Source: Corynebacterium testudinoris (lineage in GTDB: Bacteria > Actinomycetota > Actinomycetes > Mycobacteriales > Mycobacteriaceae). Taken from it: a DNA stretch of 64,000 nt. Positions 41,765-51,397 of the stretch are shown piece after piece (the stretch's first letter is position 1; every line of letters begins with the position of its first letter). The notes beneath the pieces are model-generated. The model did not search any database. It was given only the letters and a program-made list of their open reading frames with translations, and was not told where the DNA came from. Made by a program: the position numbers and the translations under genes. Where the stretch lies: the NCBI RefSeq assembly GCF_001021045.1, contig NZ_CP011545.1, forward strand, positions 682,001 to 746,000, written 5' to 3'.

Positions 41765-42523
41765 CTAGTAGCGGCCGTTCTCCGCCAGGAAGGCGGCAGC
41801 GATGCCCAGGATTTCCTCGGCCATCTCGGGGCGGCAGATGAGCACATCCGGCAGGAAGGTGTCCTTGTGGTTGTAGGTCAGCTCGGATCCGTCGAGGCGG
41901 GAGCAGTGCAGGCCAGCGGCCTTGGCCACGCCGACGGGAGCCGCCGAATCCCATTCGTATTGGCCGCCGGCGTGGACGTAGGCGTCATAGTCGCCGAGCA
42001 GGACGTGCATGGCCTTGGCGCCGGCGGAGCCGATGGCCGCGGTCTGGAAACCCAGCTCGTCGGCGATATGGAGGGCGACCTTCGGGGGGCGGTTATGGGA
42101 GATCGCGATCTTCTTGGCGTAGGGGCCGCCGACCGCGCGGGCCTCATCGGAGTGGAACACCACGCCGAGGTCGGGCAGACCGACGGCGGCGTGGGTGGGA
42201 ATGCCCTTTTCCACGAGGGCGATGTGCACCGCCCAATCGGAGCGGCCGGTGGCGAATTCCTTGGTGCCGTCGAGTGGGTCGATGATCCAGACGCGGTCTT
42301 TGTCCAAGCGCTCCGGGTTATCGGCCGCTTCCTCCGAGAGGAAGCCGTCGTCGGGGCGGTGCTGCTCAAGGACGCGGGCGATCCAGTTTTGGGCGAGGTC
42401 ATCGCCTGCATCACCGAGATTGCGGCCCCGCAGCACGCCGACGTTGCGGACTCCCTTGAGGATCTCACCCGTGCCTTGCGCGAGGAGGCGGGTGAGGCGG
42501 GCGTCGTCAAGCTGAGCTGTCAT
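41765..42523 (-). CDS. cysQ: 3'(2'),5'-bisphosphate nucleotidase / inositol-phosphatase family protein
   Basis: 252 residues from the ATG at 42523. Metal-binding motifs of the IMPase superfamily are present: [39 protein letters not shown] and [19 protein letters not shown]. CysQ removes 3'-phosphoadenosine-5'-phosphate from sulfate assimilation; family members may also act on inositol phosphates. Only 34 bp separate its start from that of lhr on the other strand. Confidence 0.9.
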   Translation of the reverse strand: MTAQLDDARLTRLLAQGTGEILKGVRNVGVLRGRNLGDAGDDLAQNWIARVLEQHRPDDGFLSEEAADNPERLDKDRVWIIDPLDGTKEFATGRSDWAVHIALVEKGIPTHAAVGLPDLGVVFHSDEARAVGGPYAKKIAISHNRPPKVALHIADELGFQTAAIGSAGAKAMHVLLGDYDAYVHAGGQYEWDSAAPVGVAKAAGLHCSRLDGSELTYNHKDTFLPDVLICRPEMAEEILGIAAAFLAENGRY

Positions 42524-42557
42524 GCAACCGACATTACCGCGCGGGTTAAGGTTGGGC

Positions 42558-45500
42558 ATGGCCAAGGACATCCTCCAGCGTTTCCGCCCCCAGGTGGCCA
42601 CCTGGTTCACGGAGGTTTTTGACGCGCCCACCCCGGTCCAGGAGCGCGCGTGGCAGGCGATCGCGGATGGGGACAATGCGCTGGTCGTGGCCCCAACTGG
42701 CTCGGGAAAGACGCTGGCGGCCTTCCTGTGGGCGCTCAATTCCCTCGTGGAAAGACCGGGGCAGACGGCTCTGCCGGTGTCCGACCCGAAGGCCAGTCAT
42801 GGCGGCGTGCGCGTGCTCTACATCTCACCATTGAAGGCCCTCGGTGTGGATGTGGAGAACAATCTGCGGGCCCCGCTGACGGGGATTAGTCGGGTGGCCG
42901 ATCGGCTTGGCCTCGACCTGCCGGATATTTCCGTCGGCGTGCGCTCGGGCGATACCCCGGTGGCGGAGCGGGCCAGGCAGGTGCGCAAGCCCCCGGATAT
43001 CCTCATTACGACGCCGGAGTCGGCGTATCTCATGCTCACTTCCAAAGCGGCGGGCATTTTGAAGACGGTGGACACGGTCATCATCGATGAGATCCACGCG
43101 TTGGCGGGCACGAAGCGGGGCGTCCATCTGTCGTTGACCCTGGAGCGCCTGGCCCGGCTGACGGGTGGTTTCCAACGCATCGGCCTCTCCGCCACTGTGC
43201 GTCCCCTGGAGACCGTGGCTAACTTCCTCGGCGGCGATCGCCCGGTGGAGATCATCGCCCCGCCGGCGGAGAAGCAATGGGAGTTCGACGTCCACGTGGG
43301 CGTGGAGGACATGTCGGATCTGCCGGTACCCGAGATCGGCTCGACGATCGGCGAGGCGACCATCGATGATCCCCTGGGCCTGACGGGTCCGCCGGGGGAG
43401 AGCAGCGAACCGGTCGTTGGTCAGCAACGCTCCATCTGGCCTTTCATCGAGCGTGACGTCTACGAGGACGTGATGGCGCACCGCTCGACGCTGGTCTTTG
43501 TCAATTCCCGGCGTTCCGCCGAGCGCCTGACCAGCAGGCTCAACGAGATTTACGCCGAGATCCACGATCCTGACTCACTGTCCCCGGAGTTGCGGCGTCC
43601 GCCCGCCCAACTCATGGTGCCGTCGCTGCAGGCGGGCAAGGCGCCCCCGGTTATCGCCCGCGCCCACCATGGGTCCGTGTCCAAGGATGAACGCGCCACG
43701 ACGGAACGCCTGCTCAAGGAGGGCGCCCTCAAGGCCGTCGTGTCTACGAGCTCCCTCGAGTTGGGCATCGACATGGGCGCGGTGGATCTGGTCATTCAGG
43801 TGGAGTCGCCGCCGAGCGTGGCGTCTGGCCTGCAGCGCGTCGGCCGCGCCGGGCACTCCGTGGGCGAGGTCAGCCACGGTGCTTTCTATCCCAAGCACCG
43901 CTCGGATCTGCTGCAATCGGCGGTCACTGTGCAGCGCATGCGGGCGGGCCTCATTGAGGAGCTCCACGTGCCCACCTCGCCGTTGGATGTGTTGGCGCAG
44001 CAGACCATCGCGGCGGTCTCGGTCAGTGATTGGGATGTCGAGGAATGGTACGCCACGGTCCGGCGGTCCTGGCCGTACCGCGACCTCTCCCGCGACGTGT
44101 TCGATGCGGTCATTGACCTGGTCAGCGGCGTTTACCCATCGACGGATTTCGCGGAGCTGCGCCCCAAGGTCCACTTCGATCGGATCACCGGCCAGCTGCA
44201 GGCTCGTCCCGGAGCGCAGCGCGTGGCGGTGACCTCCGGGGGCACGATTCCGGATCGGGGCATGTTCGGTGTCTTTCTCCTCGGTGGGGAGGGCGCCCCG
44301 CGCCGGGTGGGGGAGCTGGATGAGGAGATGGTCTACGAGTCCCGGGTCGGTGACGTGTTTACCCTGGGGGCGTCGAGTTGGCGCATCGAGGACATCACCC
44401 GCGATCAGGTCCTGGTCAGCCCCGCGCCGGGGCACACCGGGCGGCTGCCGTTTTGGACGGGCGATGCCGCGGGCCGCCCCTTCGAGTTGGGCGTGGCCCT
44501 GGGCCAGTTCCGCCGCGAGGTCCACACCGATCCCACGATCGCCGATACCCTCGATCTCGACGCGAATGCCCGCACCAACCTCCTCGCCTTCCTCGAAGAG
44601 CAGAACGAGGCGACGGGCATCATCCCAGATGAGAAGACCCTCGTCCTGGAACGATTTAAGGATGAGCTGGGGGATTGGCGCGTCGTCCTGCACACCCCCT
44701 TCGGCCGTCCCGTCAACGCGGCGTGGGCGCTGGCCGTCGGGTCGCGCTTTGACATGGATGTCCAGGCCGTCGCCGGTGATGATGGCATTGTCTTGCGCCT
44801 GCCGGAGGGTGAGTCGGAGCCGGATGCGTCGATGTTTCTTATCGACGCCGAGGATATCGGCGACATCGTCACCGATCAGGTCGGCAATTCCGCCCTGTTT
44901 GCCTCCCGCTTCCGCGAGTGCGCCGCCCGCGCGCTCCTGCTCCCGCGTCGCAATCCCGGCAAGCGGGCGCCGTTGTGGCAGCAGCGTCAGCGCGCGTCCC
45001 AGCTTCTCGACGTCGCGCGCAAGTACCCCAGCTTCCCCATCATCTTGGAGACGGTGCGGGAATGCCTCCAGGATGTCTACGACCTGCCTTCGTTGACCCA
45101 GGTGTGCGCTGACCTGGGTAGTCGCCGGATCCGCATCGCCGAGGTCACCACTGATCAGCCGAGCCCGTTCGCTTCCTCTTTGTTGTTTAACTACACCGGC
45201 GCGTTCATGTACGAGGGCGATAGCCCGCTGGCGGAAAAGCGCGCCGCCGCCCTGGCGTTGGACCCCGGGTTGCTGGCCAAGCTGCTGGGCACCGTTGAAC
45301 TGCGGGAGTTACTCGATCCGGAGATCATCGCGGAGGTTCACGCGCAGTTGCAGCGCTCCGCCGCGGACCGGCGGGCGCGCAGCCCCGAGGAGTTCTACGA
45401 CATCCTTCGGCTGCTCGGCCCCATTCCGACCGATTCTGTGCCGGACAAGGTGACGTTCCCCTGGCCGGCGCCGCTCGATGATCGCGTCATGGAGGTGCGC

Positions 45501-47153
45501 ATCGGGGGAGTGCCGCACATCGCGCAGGCGCTCGATGCCCCGTTGCTTCGTGATGCCCTCGGTATCCCCGTTCCACCCGGCGTCGCCGCGCAGCAAGCCA
45601 CCATCCTCGATGCGCTCGATCAGTTGCTTTCCCGTTGGGTCCGCACCCGCGGCCCCTTCGTCCTTCGGGATGTGGCCAGCGCCTTTGGGCTGGGGGCTAG
45701 CGCCGCTCACTCTGCGCTACAGAATTTGCTTTCCGACGGCCGCGTCATCGACGGTCGCTTCCGCCAAGGCGTCGATGAGCAGGAGTATTGCTCGGCCGAG
45801 GTCCTCACCATCCTGCGGCGTCGCTCGTTGGCCGCCGCCCGCGCGGCCACCCAGCCGGTCTCGCAGACGGCGTTGGCGCGCTTCCTGGCCGACTGGCAGC
45901 AGGTCGCCCCCGTGGGGAAGCGACCGGCGCTGCGCGGCGCGGATGGGGTCTACGCGGTCATCGAGAGGCTCGCTGGGGTTCGATTGCCCGCCAGCGCCTG
46001 GGAATCGTTGGTGCTGCCCGGGCGGGTAGGCGACTACCAGCCCAGCATGCTCGATGAGCTCACGGCCAACGGCGAGGTAGTCATCCACGGGGCAGGAACG
46101 GCGGCGGCCCGTGACCCGTGGATCATGCTGCTGCCCACGGACATTGCCCCGGAGCTCGTCCCGGACGTCGAGCCGGAGGGATTGACGTTTATTCAGGAAC
46201 AGGTGATGTCGATCTTGCACCGCGGTGGCGGGTTCCTATTCGGCGATCTGTCTACGGAACTGACGGACCTGGTGACGGCGGAGCAGCTGCGCGAAGCCCT
46301 GTGGGGCCTGGTGGACTTTGGCTTGGTTAGCCCGGATAGTTTTGGTCCGCTGCGAGCTCGGCTGGCGTCGACTGGCGGGACCACGGCCCATCGGGCTCGT
46401 CGCCGACCGAACCGGACGCGCCGCCGCCTCGGCCCACCCCTGGACATGGCCGGGCGGTGGGCTATGAGTACCCGGGCGGAGCACAACGCGACGACGCGCT
46501 CGGTGGCACTGGGGGAGACGTGGCTCGACCGCTACGGGGTGGTCACCCGCGGCAGCATCGTCGCCGAGGACGTCCTCGGCGGGTTTGCCTTGGCCTACAA
46601 AGTGCTCAGTGGCTTCGAGGAGTCGGGCAAGGCGATGCGCGGCTACCTCGTGGAGGGGCTCGGCGCCTCGCAGTTTTCCACGCCGGCGGTTATCGATCGG
46701 CTGCGTGGCTGCGATGATTCCACGGACGTCGAGGGGTGGCCGTCGGGCACGACCGACCCGGACGTCTACGTCCTGGCCGCCGCTGATCCCGCCAACCCTT
46801 ATGGTGCCGCGCTCCCGTGGCCGGAGACGGGGCCGAGCCGGGCGGCGGGTGCGATGGTGGTCATCGCCGATGGCGTGCTGCTGGCGCACCTGACCAGGGG
46901 TGGCCGCACGCTCACGGTCTTTCACCCGGAGCACCTGGGGATCATCGTCGATGCCTTGGCGGCGGCGAGCACGCACGCGTTGACGGTGGAAAAGCTCAAT
47001 GGTGAACCAGTGTTCAGTTCGCCGCTGCTGGCGACGTTGCGGGAGGCAGGGGCGCAGATCAGCCCCAAGGGGGCGCGGATCGGGGGACGCAGCTCCGCGC
47101 CACGCACCCCCGTTAGGGGGCGAACAATGTCGCAGGCGCTGGATGATCTCTGA
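42558..47153 (+). CDS. lhr: Lhr-type ATP-dependent DNA helicase
   Basis: 1531 residues from the ATG at 42558, full length for long Lhr. It has an N-terminal RecA pair with Walker A VVAPTGSGKT (near residue 48) and DEIH box (near 176), the helicase C domain with ELGIDMGAVDLVIQVESPPSVASGLQRVGRAGH, then winged-helix and Lhr core domains and the large C-terminal Lhr domain. It is a 3'-5' superfamily 2 helicase with DNA and RNA-DNA unwinding activity, associated with DNA repair. The flanking repair glycosylase gene fits this. One TTATCGACG-type word occurs near 44838. Confidence 0.95.
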   Translation: MAKDILQRFRPQVATWFTEVFDAPTPVQERAWQAIADGDNALVVAPTGSGKTLAAFLWALNSLVERPGQTALPVSDPKASHGGVRVLYISPLKALGVDVENNLRAPLTGISRVADRLGLDLPDISVGVRSGDTPVAERARQVRKPPDILITTPESAYLMLTSKAAGILKTVDTVIIDEIHALAGTKRGVHLSLTLERLARLTGGFQRIGLSATVRPLETVANFLGGDRPVEIIAPPAEKQWEFDVHVGVEDMSDLPVPEIGSTIGEATIDDPLGLTGPPGESSEPVVGQQRSIWPFIERDVYEDVMAHRSTLVFVNSRRSAERLTSRLNEIYAEIHDPDSLSPELRRPPAQLMVPSLQAGKAPPVIARAHHGSVSKDERATTERLLKEGALKAVVSTSSLELGIDMGAVDLVIQVESPPSVASGLQRVGRAGHSVGEVSHGAFYPKHRSDLLQSAVTVQRMRAGLIEELHVPTSPLDVLAQQTIAAVSVSDWDVEEWYATVRRSWPYRDLSRDVFDAVIDLVSGVYPSTDFAELRPKVHFDRITGQLQARPGAQRVAVTSGGTIPDRGMFGVFLLGGEGAPRRVGELDEEMVYESRVGDVFTLGASSWRIEDITRDQVLVSPAPGHTGRLPFWTGDAAGRPFELGVALGQFRREVHTDPTIADTLDLDANARTNLLAFLEEQNEATGIIPDEKTLVLERFKDELGDWRVVLHTPFGRPVNAAWALAVGSRFDMDVQAVAGDDGIVLRLPEGESEPDASMFLIDAEDIGDIVTDQVGNSALFASRFRECAARALLLPRRNPGKRAPLWQQRQRASQLLDVARKYPSFPIILETVRECLQDVYDLPSLTQVCADLGSRRIRIAEVTTDQPSPFASSLLFNYTGAFMYEGDSPLAEKRAAALALDPGLLAKLLGTVELRELLDPEIIAEVHAQLQRSAADRRARSPEEFYDILRLLGPIPTDSVPDKVTFPWPAPLDDRVMEVRIGGVPHIAQALDAPLLRDALGIPVPPGVAAQQATILDALDQLLSRWVRTRGPFVLRDVASAFGLGASAAHSALQNLLSDGRVIDGRFRQGVDEQEYCSAEVLTILRRRSLAAARAATQPVSQTALARFLADWQQVAPVGKRPALRGADGVYAVIERLAGVRLPASAWESLVLPGRVGDYQPSMLDELTANGEVVIHGAGTAAARDPWIMLLPTDIAPELVPDVEPEGLTFIQEQVMSILHRGGGFLFGDLSTELTDLVTAEQLREALWGLVDFGLVSPDSFGPLRARLASTGGTTAHRARRRPNRTRRRLGPPLDMAGRWAMSTRAEHNATTRSVALGETWLDRYGVVTRGSIVAEDVLGGFALAYKVLSGFEESGKAMRGYLVEGLGASQFSTPAVIDRLRGCDDSTDVEGWPSGTTDPDVYVLAAADPANPYGAALPWPETGPSRAAGAMVVIADGVLLAHLTRGGRTLTVFHPEHLGIIVDALAAASTHALTVEKLNGEPVFSSPLLATLREAGAQISPKGARIGGRSSAPRTPVRGRTMSQALDDL

Positions 47154-47217
47154 TTCCCACTGCGGTGGGCAAAGCTGCTTGGCTAGGGAGCAAAAGGTAT
47201 GGGCATAATCGGCAGCG

Positions 47218-47301
47218 GCACGGGGCGCGACTCACACCCACAGCCGTCGCACTGGGATACACAATCGGGGGGTTGGTGGCGGCGGGAAACGCGCCCCGTG
47301 C
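47218..47301. repeat. Inverted repeat with perfect 12-bp arms upstream of nei2
   Basis: GCACGGGGCGCG (47218-47229) and CGCGCCCCGTGC (47290-47301) are 60 nt apart, ending 21 nt before the glycosylase start. Confidence 0.7.
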
Positions 47302-47322
47302 AGCGGGAGTAGATTTAGTCCC

Positions 47323-48123
47323 GTGCCCGAAGGTGATTCAGTTCTCCAATTATCCCACCGCCTGCAGTTCATGACCGGCCGCGAGGTCGTGGCCTGCTCA
47401 TTGCGAGTGCCGTCGGTGGCGCTGGTTGATTTCTCCGGAGAGACCGTCGATCGGGTGTGGCCCTACGGCAAGCACCTGTTCATGCAGTTCGGCGAGCGGA
47501 TTTTGCACACCCACCTGAAAATGGAGGGCACCTGGGCGATTCACCTGGCCGGTGACCGCTGGCGGAAACCGGGCCACACCGCGCGGGTCGTGCTGGAACT
47601 GGCCGGCGCCCCGCACCCGAGACCCATTGAGGTCGTGGGGCACTCGCTCGGTCTGGTCGAGGTGTTTCCCACAGATCACTACCACGAAAAAATGGGCTAC
47701 CTCGGGCCGGATGTCCTGGCGGAAGAATGGGACCGGGAGGAGGCGTACCGGCGGGTGATGGGGCGGGCGTCGAGAAGCATTGGGACAGCTTTGCTGGACC
47801 AGCAGAACCTGGCCGGAGTGGGCAACGAGTATCGGGCCGAGGCGTGTTTCCTCTGCGGGATTCATCCCGCGACCCCGGTTGGCCAGGTCGACGTCGGGCA
47901 CGTGCTCGACGTGACGCGGCGGATCATGTGGGCGAATCGGGATTCGCCCGTGCGGGTGACCACAGGGGTCAAGCGCGCGGGCGAGAGTTCCTATGTGTTT
48001 GGGCGCAACGGCAAGCCTTGCCGACGGTGCGGCACCCCGATCGAGAAGGCGATGCTGGGCAATGGCCGCGATGAGCTGGAACGGGTCATCTGGTGGTGTC
48101 CGCGCTGCCAACCGGCGGTGTAG
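47323..48123 (+). CDS. nei2: Fpg/Nei-family DNA glycosylase (endonuclease VIII type)
   Basis: 266 residues from a GTG at 47323. The mature N terminus PEGD (catalytic Pro and Glu) follows the start. The helix-two-turn-helix IGTALLDQQNLAGVGNEYRAEACFLCGIHP is present, and a C-terminal zinc finger, CRRCGTPIEKAMLGNGRDELERVIWWCPRC, has four Cys. It removes oxidised bases and cleaves the abasic strand. The last 38 nt overlap the convergent dedA-type gene. Confidence 0.93.
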   Translation: MPEGDSVLQLSHRLQFMTGREVVACSLRVPSVALVDFSGETVDRVWPYGKHLFMQFGERILHTHLKMEGTWAIHLAGDRWRKPGHTARVVLELAGAPHPRPIEVVGHSLGLVEVFPTDHYHEKMGYLGPDVLAEEWDREEAYRRVMGRASRSIGTALLDQQNLAGVGNEYRAEACFLCGIHPATPVGQVDVGHVLDVTRRIMWANRDSPVRVTTGVKRAGESSYVFGRNGKPCRRCGTPIEKAMLGNGRDELERVIWWCPRCQPAV

Positions 48124-48739
48124 CCCGCTTGCGCAGGCGATCCCGGCGGATGAGATAGATGAGGGCCCCGGCCAGGGCGAGGGCGACGAGGGCATAGATG
48201 ACGACGGCATATTTGCCGATGTAGACCTCGACGAGGTGGTAGCGCTCGCCGAGCAGGACGCCGAGCCAGATGAGAAGGGCATTCCAGACCGCGGAGCCAG
48301 CCGTGGTGAGCGCGCCAAAGGTGAGCAGGCTCATGCGGTCAATGCCCGCCGGGATGGAAATGAGGGAGCGAACGCCCGGAATGAGGCGGCCCAGCAGGAT
48401 GGATACCTTGCCGTAGCGATCGAAGAAAGCAAGCGACTTATCCACATCCTCAGGGTCGACCAACCACATGCGGTCTGCGACCTGCCGCAGCCGTTGTGCG
48501 CCGACCGCCGCCCCCAGCCAATACAGCAGGTACGCGCCGAGCACGGAACCCAGCGTGGCAAAGAGGAAGGCGGCGTAGACATTGAGCTGACCCTGGGTCG
48601 AGGTGAAGCCGGCGAGCGGCAGCACCACCTCCGAGGGGATGGGCGGGAAGAGGCTCTCCAGGAGGATGGCGATACCCACGCCCGGGGCGCCGAGCGACTC
48701 CATGAGGGAGACGACCCAATCGACGATCGAATTCAGCAT
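48086..48739 (-). CDS. DedA-family membrane protein
   Basis: 217 residues with several hydrophobic segments and the DedA/SNARE-associated motif LLESLFPPIPSEVVLPLAGF, then RLIPGVRSLISIPAGIDRM. Members recycle undecaprenyl phosphate or polyprenyl lipids across the membrane, which is well supported for related DedA proteins. The 3' end overlaps the nei2 gene on the opposite strand. Confidence 0.9.
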   Translation of the reverse strand: MLNSIVDWVVSLMESLGAPGVGIAILLESLFPPIPSEVVLPLAGFTSTQGQLNVYAAFLFATLGSVLGAYLLYWLGAAVGAQRLRQVADRMWLVDPEDVDKSLAFFDRYGKVSILLGRLIPGVRSLISIPAGIDRMSLLTFGALTTAGSAVWNALLIWLGVLLGERYHLVEVYIGKYAVVIYALVALALAGALIYLIRRDRLRKRATPPVGSADTTR

Positions 48740-48776
48740 GTCGGAAGACTACCCCGGATAGCCCGAGCGGGAGCTG

Positions 48777-49301
48777 TTACTCCAATTCGCGCAACCTGTC
48801 AGTGGCCTGCTTGAGCCGCAGTTCGCGTTCCTTCTTCTCAATCTCTTTTAATTCCTCGTAGGCTTCCTCGTCCGCATCCGAAAAGCCGCTGAGCAGGCGG
48901 GGGATCACCATGACGCCGGCCATCACGGGCCACACCACCCAGGCGTGGGAGACGTTGAAGACAAACATGAGGATGAAAAACGACGCCAGGGTCACGGAGA
49001 AGATCGCCCCATCGAGCATCTCGACGCGCTTGCCTTTCTCCTTGATGGTGGCCAGCTCTTCCAGCTCGCTGTCCTGGGTGTTCGCGATGGCCGTGGTGCG
49101 CGTCGGCGTCAACGCCTCCTCGATCCCGCCCGGCAAGTCCTCGAACAGCGGCCGCAAATCAGCGTTGATGCGGGCAGTGCTTGCTGCCGCCGTGCGCTCA
49201 TCGAACTCCTGATAGTCAAGGCGTCCCTCGGCGTAATGCGATGCGAGCGCTTGCAGCGCGTTGATGCGATCGTTGTCTGACAGCCGCAGGTTCTCGTCCA
49301 T
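48777..49301 (-). CDS. DUF1707 protein with two membrane helices
   Basis: 174 residues. The N-terminal DUF1707 motif, LRLSDNDRINALQALASHYAEGRLDYQEFDERTAAASTARINADLRPLFEDLPGG, is a SHOCT-like actinobacterial domain. It is followed by two membrane spans (IFSVTLASFFILMFVF; WVVWPVMAGVMVIPRLL) and an acidic/basic coiled tail. The function is unknown. Confidence 0.88.
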   Translation of the reverse strand: MDENLRLSDNDRINALQALASHYAEGRLDYQEFDERTAAASTARINADLRPLFEDLPGGIEEALTPTRTTAIANTQDSELEELATIKEKGKRVEMLDGAIFSVTLASFFILMFVFNVSHAWVVWPVMAGVMVIPRLLSGFSDADEEAYEELKEIEKKERELRLKQATDRLRELE

Positions 49302-49336
49302 GCCATTTATCGTAGTGAAGGCGCTAAATTGGGGCT

Positions 49337-49750
49337 ATGAACCTCCTCCTCAACATCGCTTGGTTTATTTTCGGCGGATTCTTTCTCGCGGCGGGCTACT
49401 TCCTCTTCGGCATCCTCGCCTGCCTGCTCGTGGTCACCATCCCCGCCGGCGTCGCTTCCTTCCGCATGGCCAACTACGCGCTCGCCCCGTTTGGCCGCAC
49501 CGTGGTGCAGAAAAAGGGCGGCGGGAGCGGCCTCTCCGCCGTTACCAACGTCATTTGGTTCCTCATCGCGGGCCTGTGGCTGGCCATCGGCCACATCACC
49601 ACCGCCGCCGCGCAGGCCATCACCATCATCGGTATCCCGCTGGCCATCGCCAACGTCAAGATGATCCCCGTGACCTGCTTCCCCTTCGGCAAAGAGATTG
49701 TCCCCTCGGACCGCATCCCCTTTGGCTACGAACCGATGGTCAAGCTCTAA
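49337..49750 (+). CDS. YccF-domain membrane protein
   Basis: 137 residues. Two YccF (DUF307) modules are visible: LLLNIAWFIFGGFFLAAGYFLFGILACLLVVTIPAG and SAVTNVIWFLIAGLWLAIGHITTAAAQAITIIGIPLAIANVKMIPVTCFPFGKEIV. It is an integral membrane protein of unknown function. The stop overlaps the convergent ligase gene by 4 nt. Confidence 0.9.
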   Translation: MNLLLNIAWFIFGGFFLAAGYFLFGILACLLVVTIPAGVASFRMANYALAPFGRTVVQKKGGGSGLSAVTNVIWFLIAGLWLAIGHITTAAAQAITIIGIPLAIANVKMIPVTCFPFGKEIVPSDRIPFGYEPMVKL

Positions 49751-51231
49751 GCGCCGATCGTCCACGTATGCACGGGCTCGTCCGTCGCCTGATGCTCCAG
49801 GTACAGCCGGAGCATGCTCGCCAGGGCTTCGCGCCGGGCAGGTGAATCCGGGACCGTGCCGCCGGGGTGGATGGCGTCGAGCGTGCGCAACTGCCACATC
49901 GCGCCATTCTGTCGCGTTCGAGCTCGCTCACCGATGATGCCAAGGTAGCGGTCAATGAGATGCTTATCGACGTCGAGTGCCTCCAGCCCGAGCCTCGCCT
50001 GTGGTAGCAGGTGCTCGCTCACCAGCGTGGCGACGTCGATCTTGCCCAATGTCGGCCACGTCATCCGGGCAAACATGCCCGCCCGGGCTCCCACCTGGAA
50101 GTTGGCCTCCGCATCGGCGAAGGTCAGCCGCGACCACACGGGACGCGTCTCCATCGCGAGGTATTTGGCCATCCCGTAATAGAAGGCGGAATCGGCGATG
50201 ATGTCCGACACTGTGGGGCCCGCCGGGAGGAGGCGGTTTTCCACCCGCAGGTGGGCCTTTTCGGTGCCAGGGGCGTAAATCGGCCGGTTCCACCGCCACA
50301 CCGTGCCGTTGTGCAGGTTGAGGTAGTGCAGGGTCGGGCTGCTGTGGGTGGCGGGGGCGTCTGTCGCCTCCTTGTGCTCGGCGATGAGTGGGGAGAAGTA
50401 GCGGACGTTTTCCTCAAAGAGGTCGAACACGCTGGTAATCCACCGCTCCCCAAACCACACCCTGGGGCGCACCCCCTGGTTGACCAACTCCGGGGTCCGC
50501 GTATCAATGGATTGGGTGAACACCGGAATCCGGGACTCGTGCCATACCTTTCGCCCCAGGAACAGCGGGGAATTGGCAGCCAGCGCCACCTGAATGCCCG
50601 CGATAGCCTGCGAGGCGTTCCACGCCGCCGGGAAACGCTCCGGAGCCACCTGCAAGTGCAGCTGCATCGACGTGCACGTCGCCTCGGGGGCGATGTTGAC
50701 GAAATCGAGGCGGCAATACTCCCGATCGGAGACATCAATGTGAATGAGCTCGCCGCGGGTTTCCATGATGGTGTTCCCCAACGCCCGGTAGCGGTTCTCC
50801 GGCGTCATCCACTCCGGGCCCTCAAGCAACTCCCGGGTGACGGTGGGAAGCGTGCCAATCATCGCCACCTGGGCGCCCGCCGCCTTCGCCGCCGCGCGAA
50901 CCTGGTCAAGCCTCGATGCGATGCCATCATGCATCTTCTGCAGGCCGTCACCCTCGACGGACAGTGGGGGATGGTTCATCTCCACATTGAAGGCGCCGAT
51001 CTCCGACTGATACTCCTCATCCAGGTGCGTGAGCACCTGACCATTAACCAGCGCCGGTTGCATGTTGTCATCGACGAGATTGAGCTCTAGCTCCAGGCCG
51101 ATGGTGCCCTTGTTCTCAAACTCCGCGGACTGGAGGTGAGCATCAAAAATCTCCAGGTCAGCCCCGAGGCTCTGGCGGTACCTGGTCCGCTGGCTCGGGG
51201 TGTAATTCTCGGAGGAAATGGCTTCGCCCAT
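49747..51231 (-). CDS. GCS2-type glutamate-cysteine ligase / carboxylate-amine ligase family protein
   Basis: 494 residues. GTIGLELELNLVD, EIGAFNVEMNHPPL, MQLHLQVAPERFPAAWNASQ and HLRVENRLLPAGPTVSDIIADSAFYYG match the GCS2 fold, an ATP-grasp-like ligase with conserved Glu metal ligands. Mycothiol makers do not need glutathione, so a gamma-glutamylcysteine product is unlikely here; the real substrate is unknown. It has no partner operon and contains one 11-mer copy. Confidence 0.85.
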   Translation of the reverse strand: MGEAISSENYTPSQRTRYRQSLGADLEIFDAHLQSAEFENKGTIGLELELNLVDDNMQPALVNGQVLTHLDEEYQSEIGAFNVEMNHPPLSVEGDGLQKMHDGIASRLDQVRAAAKAAGAQVAMIGTLPTVTRELLEGPEWMTPENRYRALGNTIMETRGELIHIDVSDREYCRLDFVNIAPEATCTSMQLHLQVAPERFPAAWNASQAIAGIQVALAANSPLFLGRKVWHESRIPVFTQSIDTRTPELVNQGVRPRVWFGERWITSVFDLFEENVRYFSPLIAEHKEATDAPATHSSPTLHYLNLHNGTVWRWNRPIYAPGTEKAHLRVENRLLPAGPTVSDIIADSAFYYGMAKYLAMETRPVWSRLTFADAEANFQVGARAGMFARMTWPTLGKIDVATLVSEHLLPQARLGLEALDVDKHLIDRYLGIIGERARTRQNGAMWQLRTLDAIHPGGTVPDSPARREALASMLRLYLEHQATDEPVHTWTIGA

Positions 51232-51332
51232 GACGTTGAGATAACCATACTTTCCGCTGCTGGCATACGGTTTTATGGGAAAAGATTCCTGAGGGTTTCC
51301 CGCGCTTGGTCAACCGCTGGACCAAGATAGGC

Positions 51333-51372
51333 AAAAACGTGCGCCCCGAACCGGCTGGGCTCGGTGCGCACG
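51333..51372 (-). terminator. Terminator of pgi
   Basis: On the minus strand a CGTGCGCACCGA / TCGGGGCGCACG stem is followed by TTTTTGC. Confidence 0.85.
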
Positions 51373-51397
51373 CTCGTGGTGCAGAAAGCGGATCTAC

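Noticed and set aside
48438-48446. TTATCCACA, a perfect DnaA box
   Set aside because: Single copy inside the dedA coding sequence; no cluster, no AT-rich region, so no replication origin.
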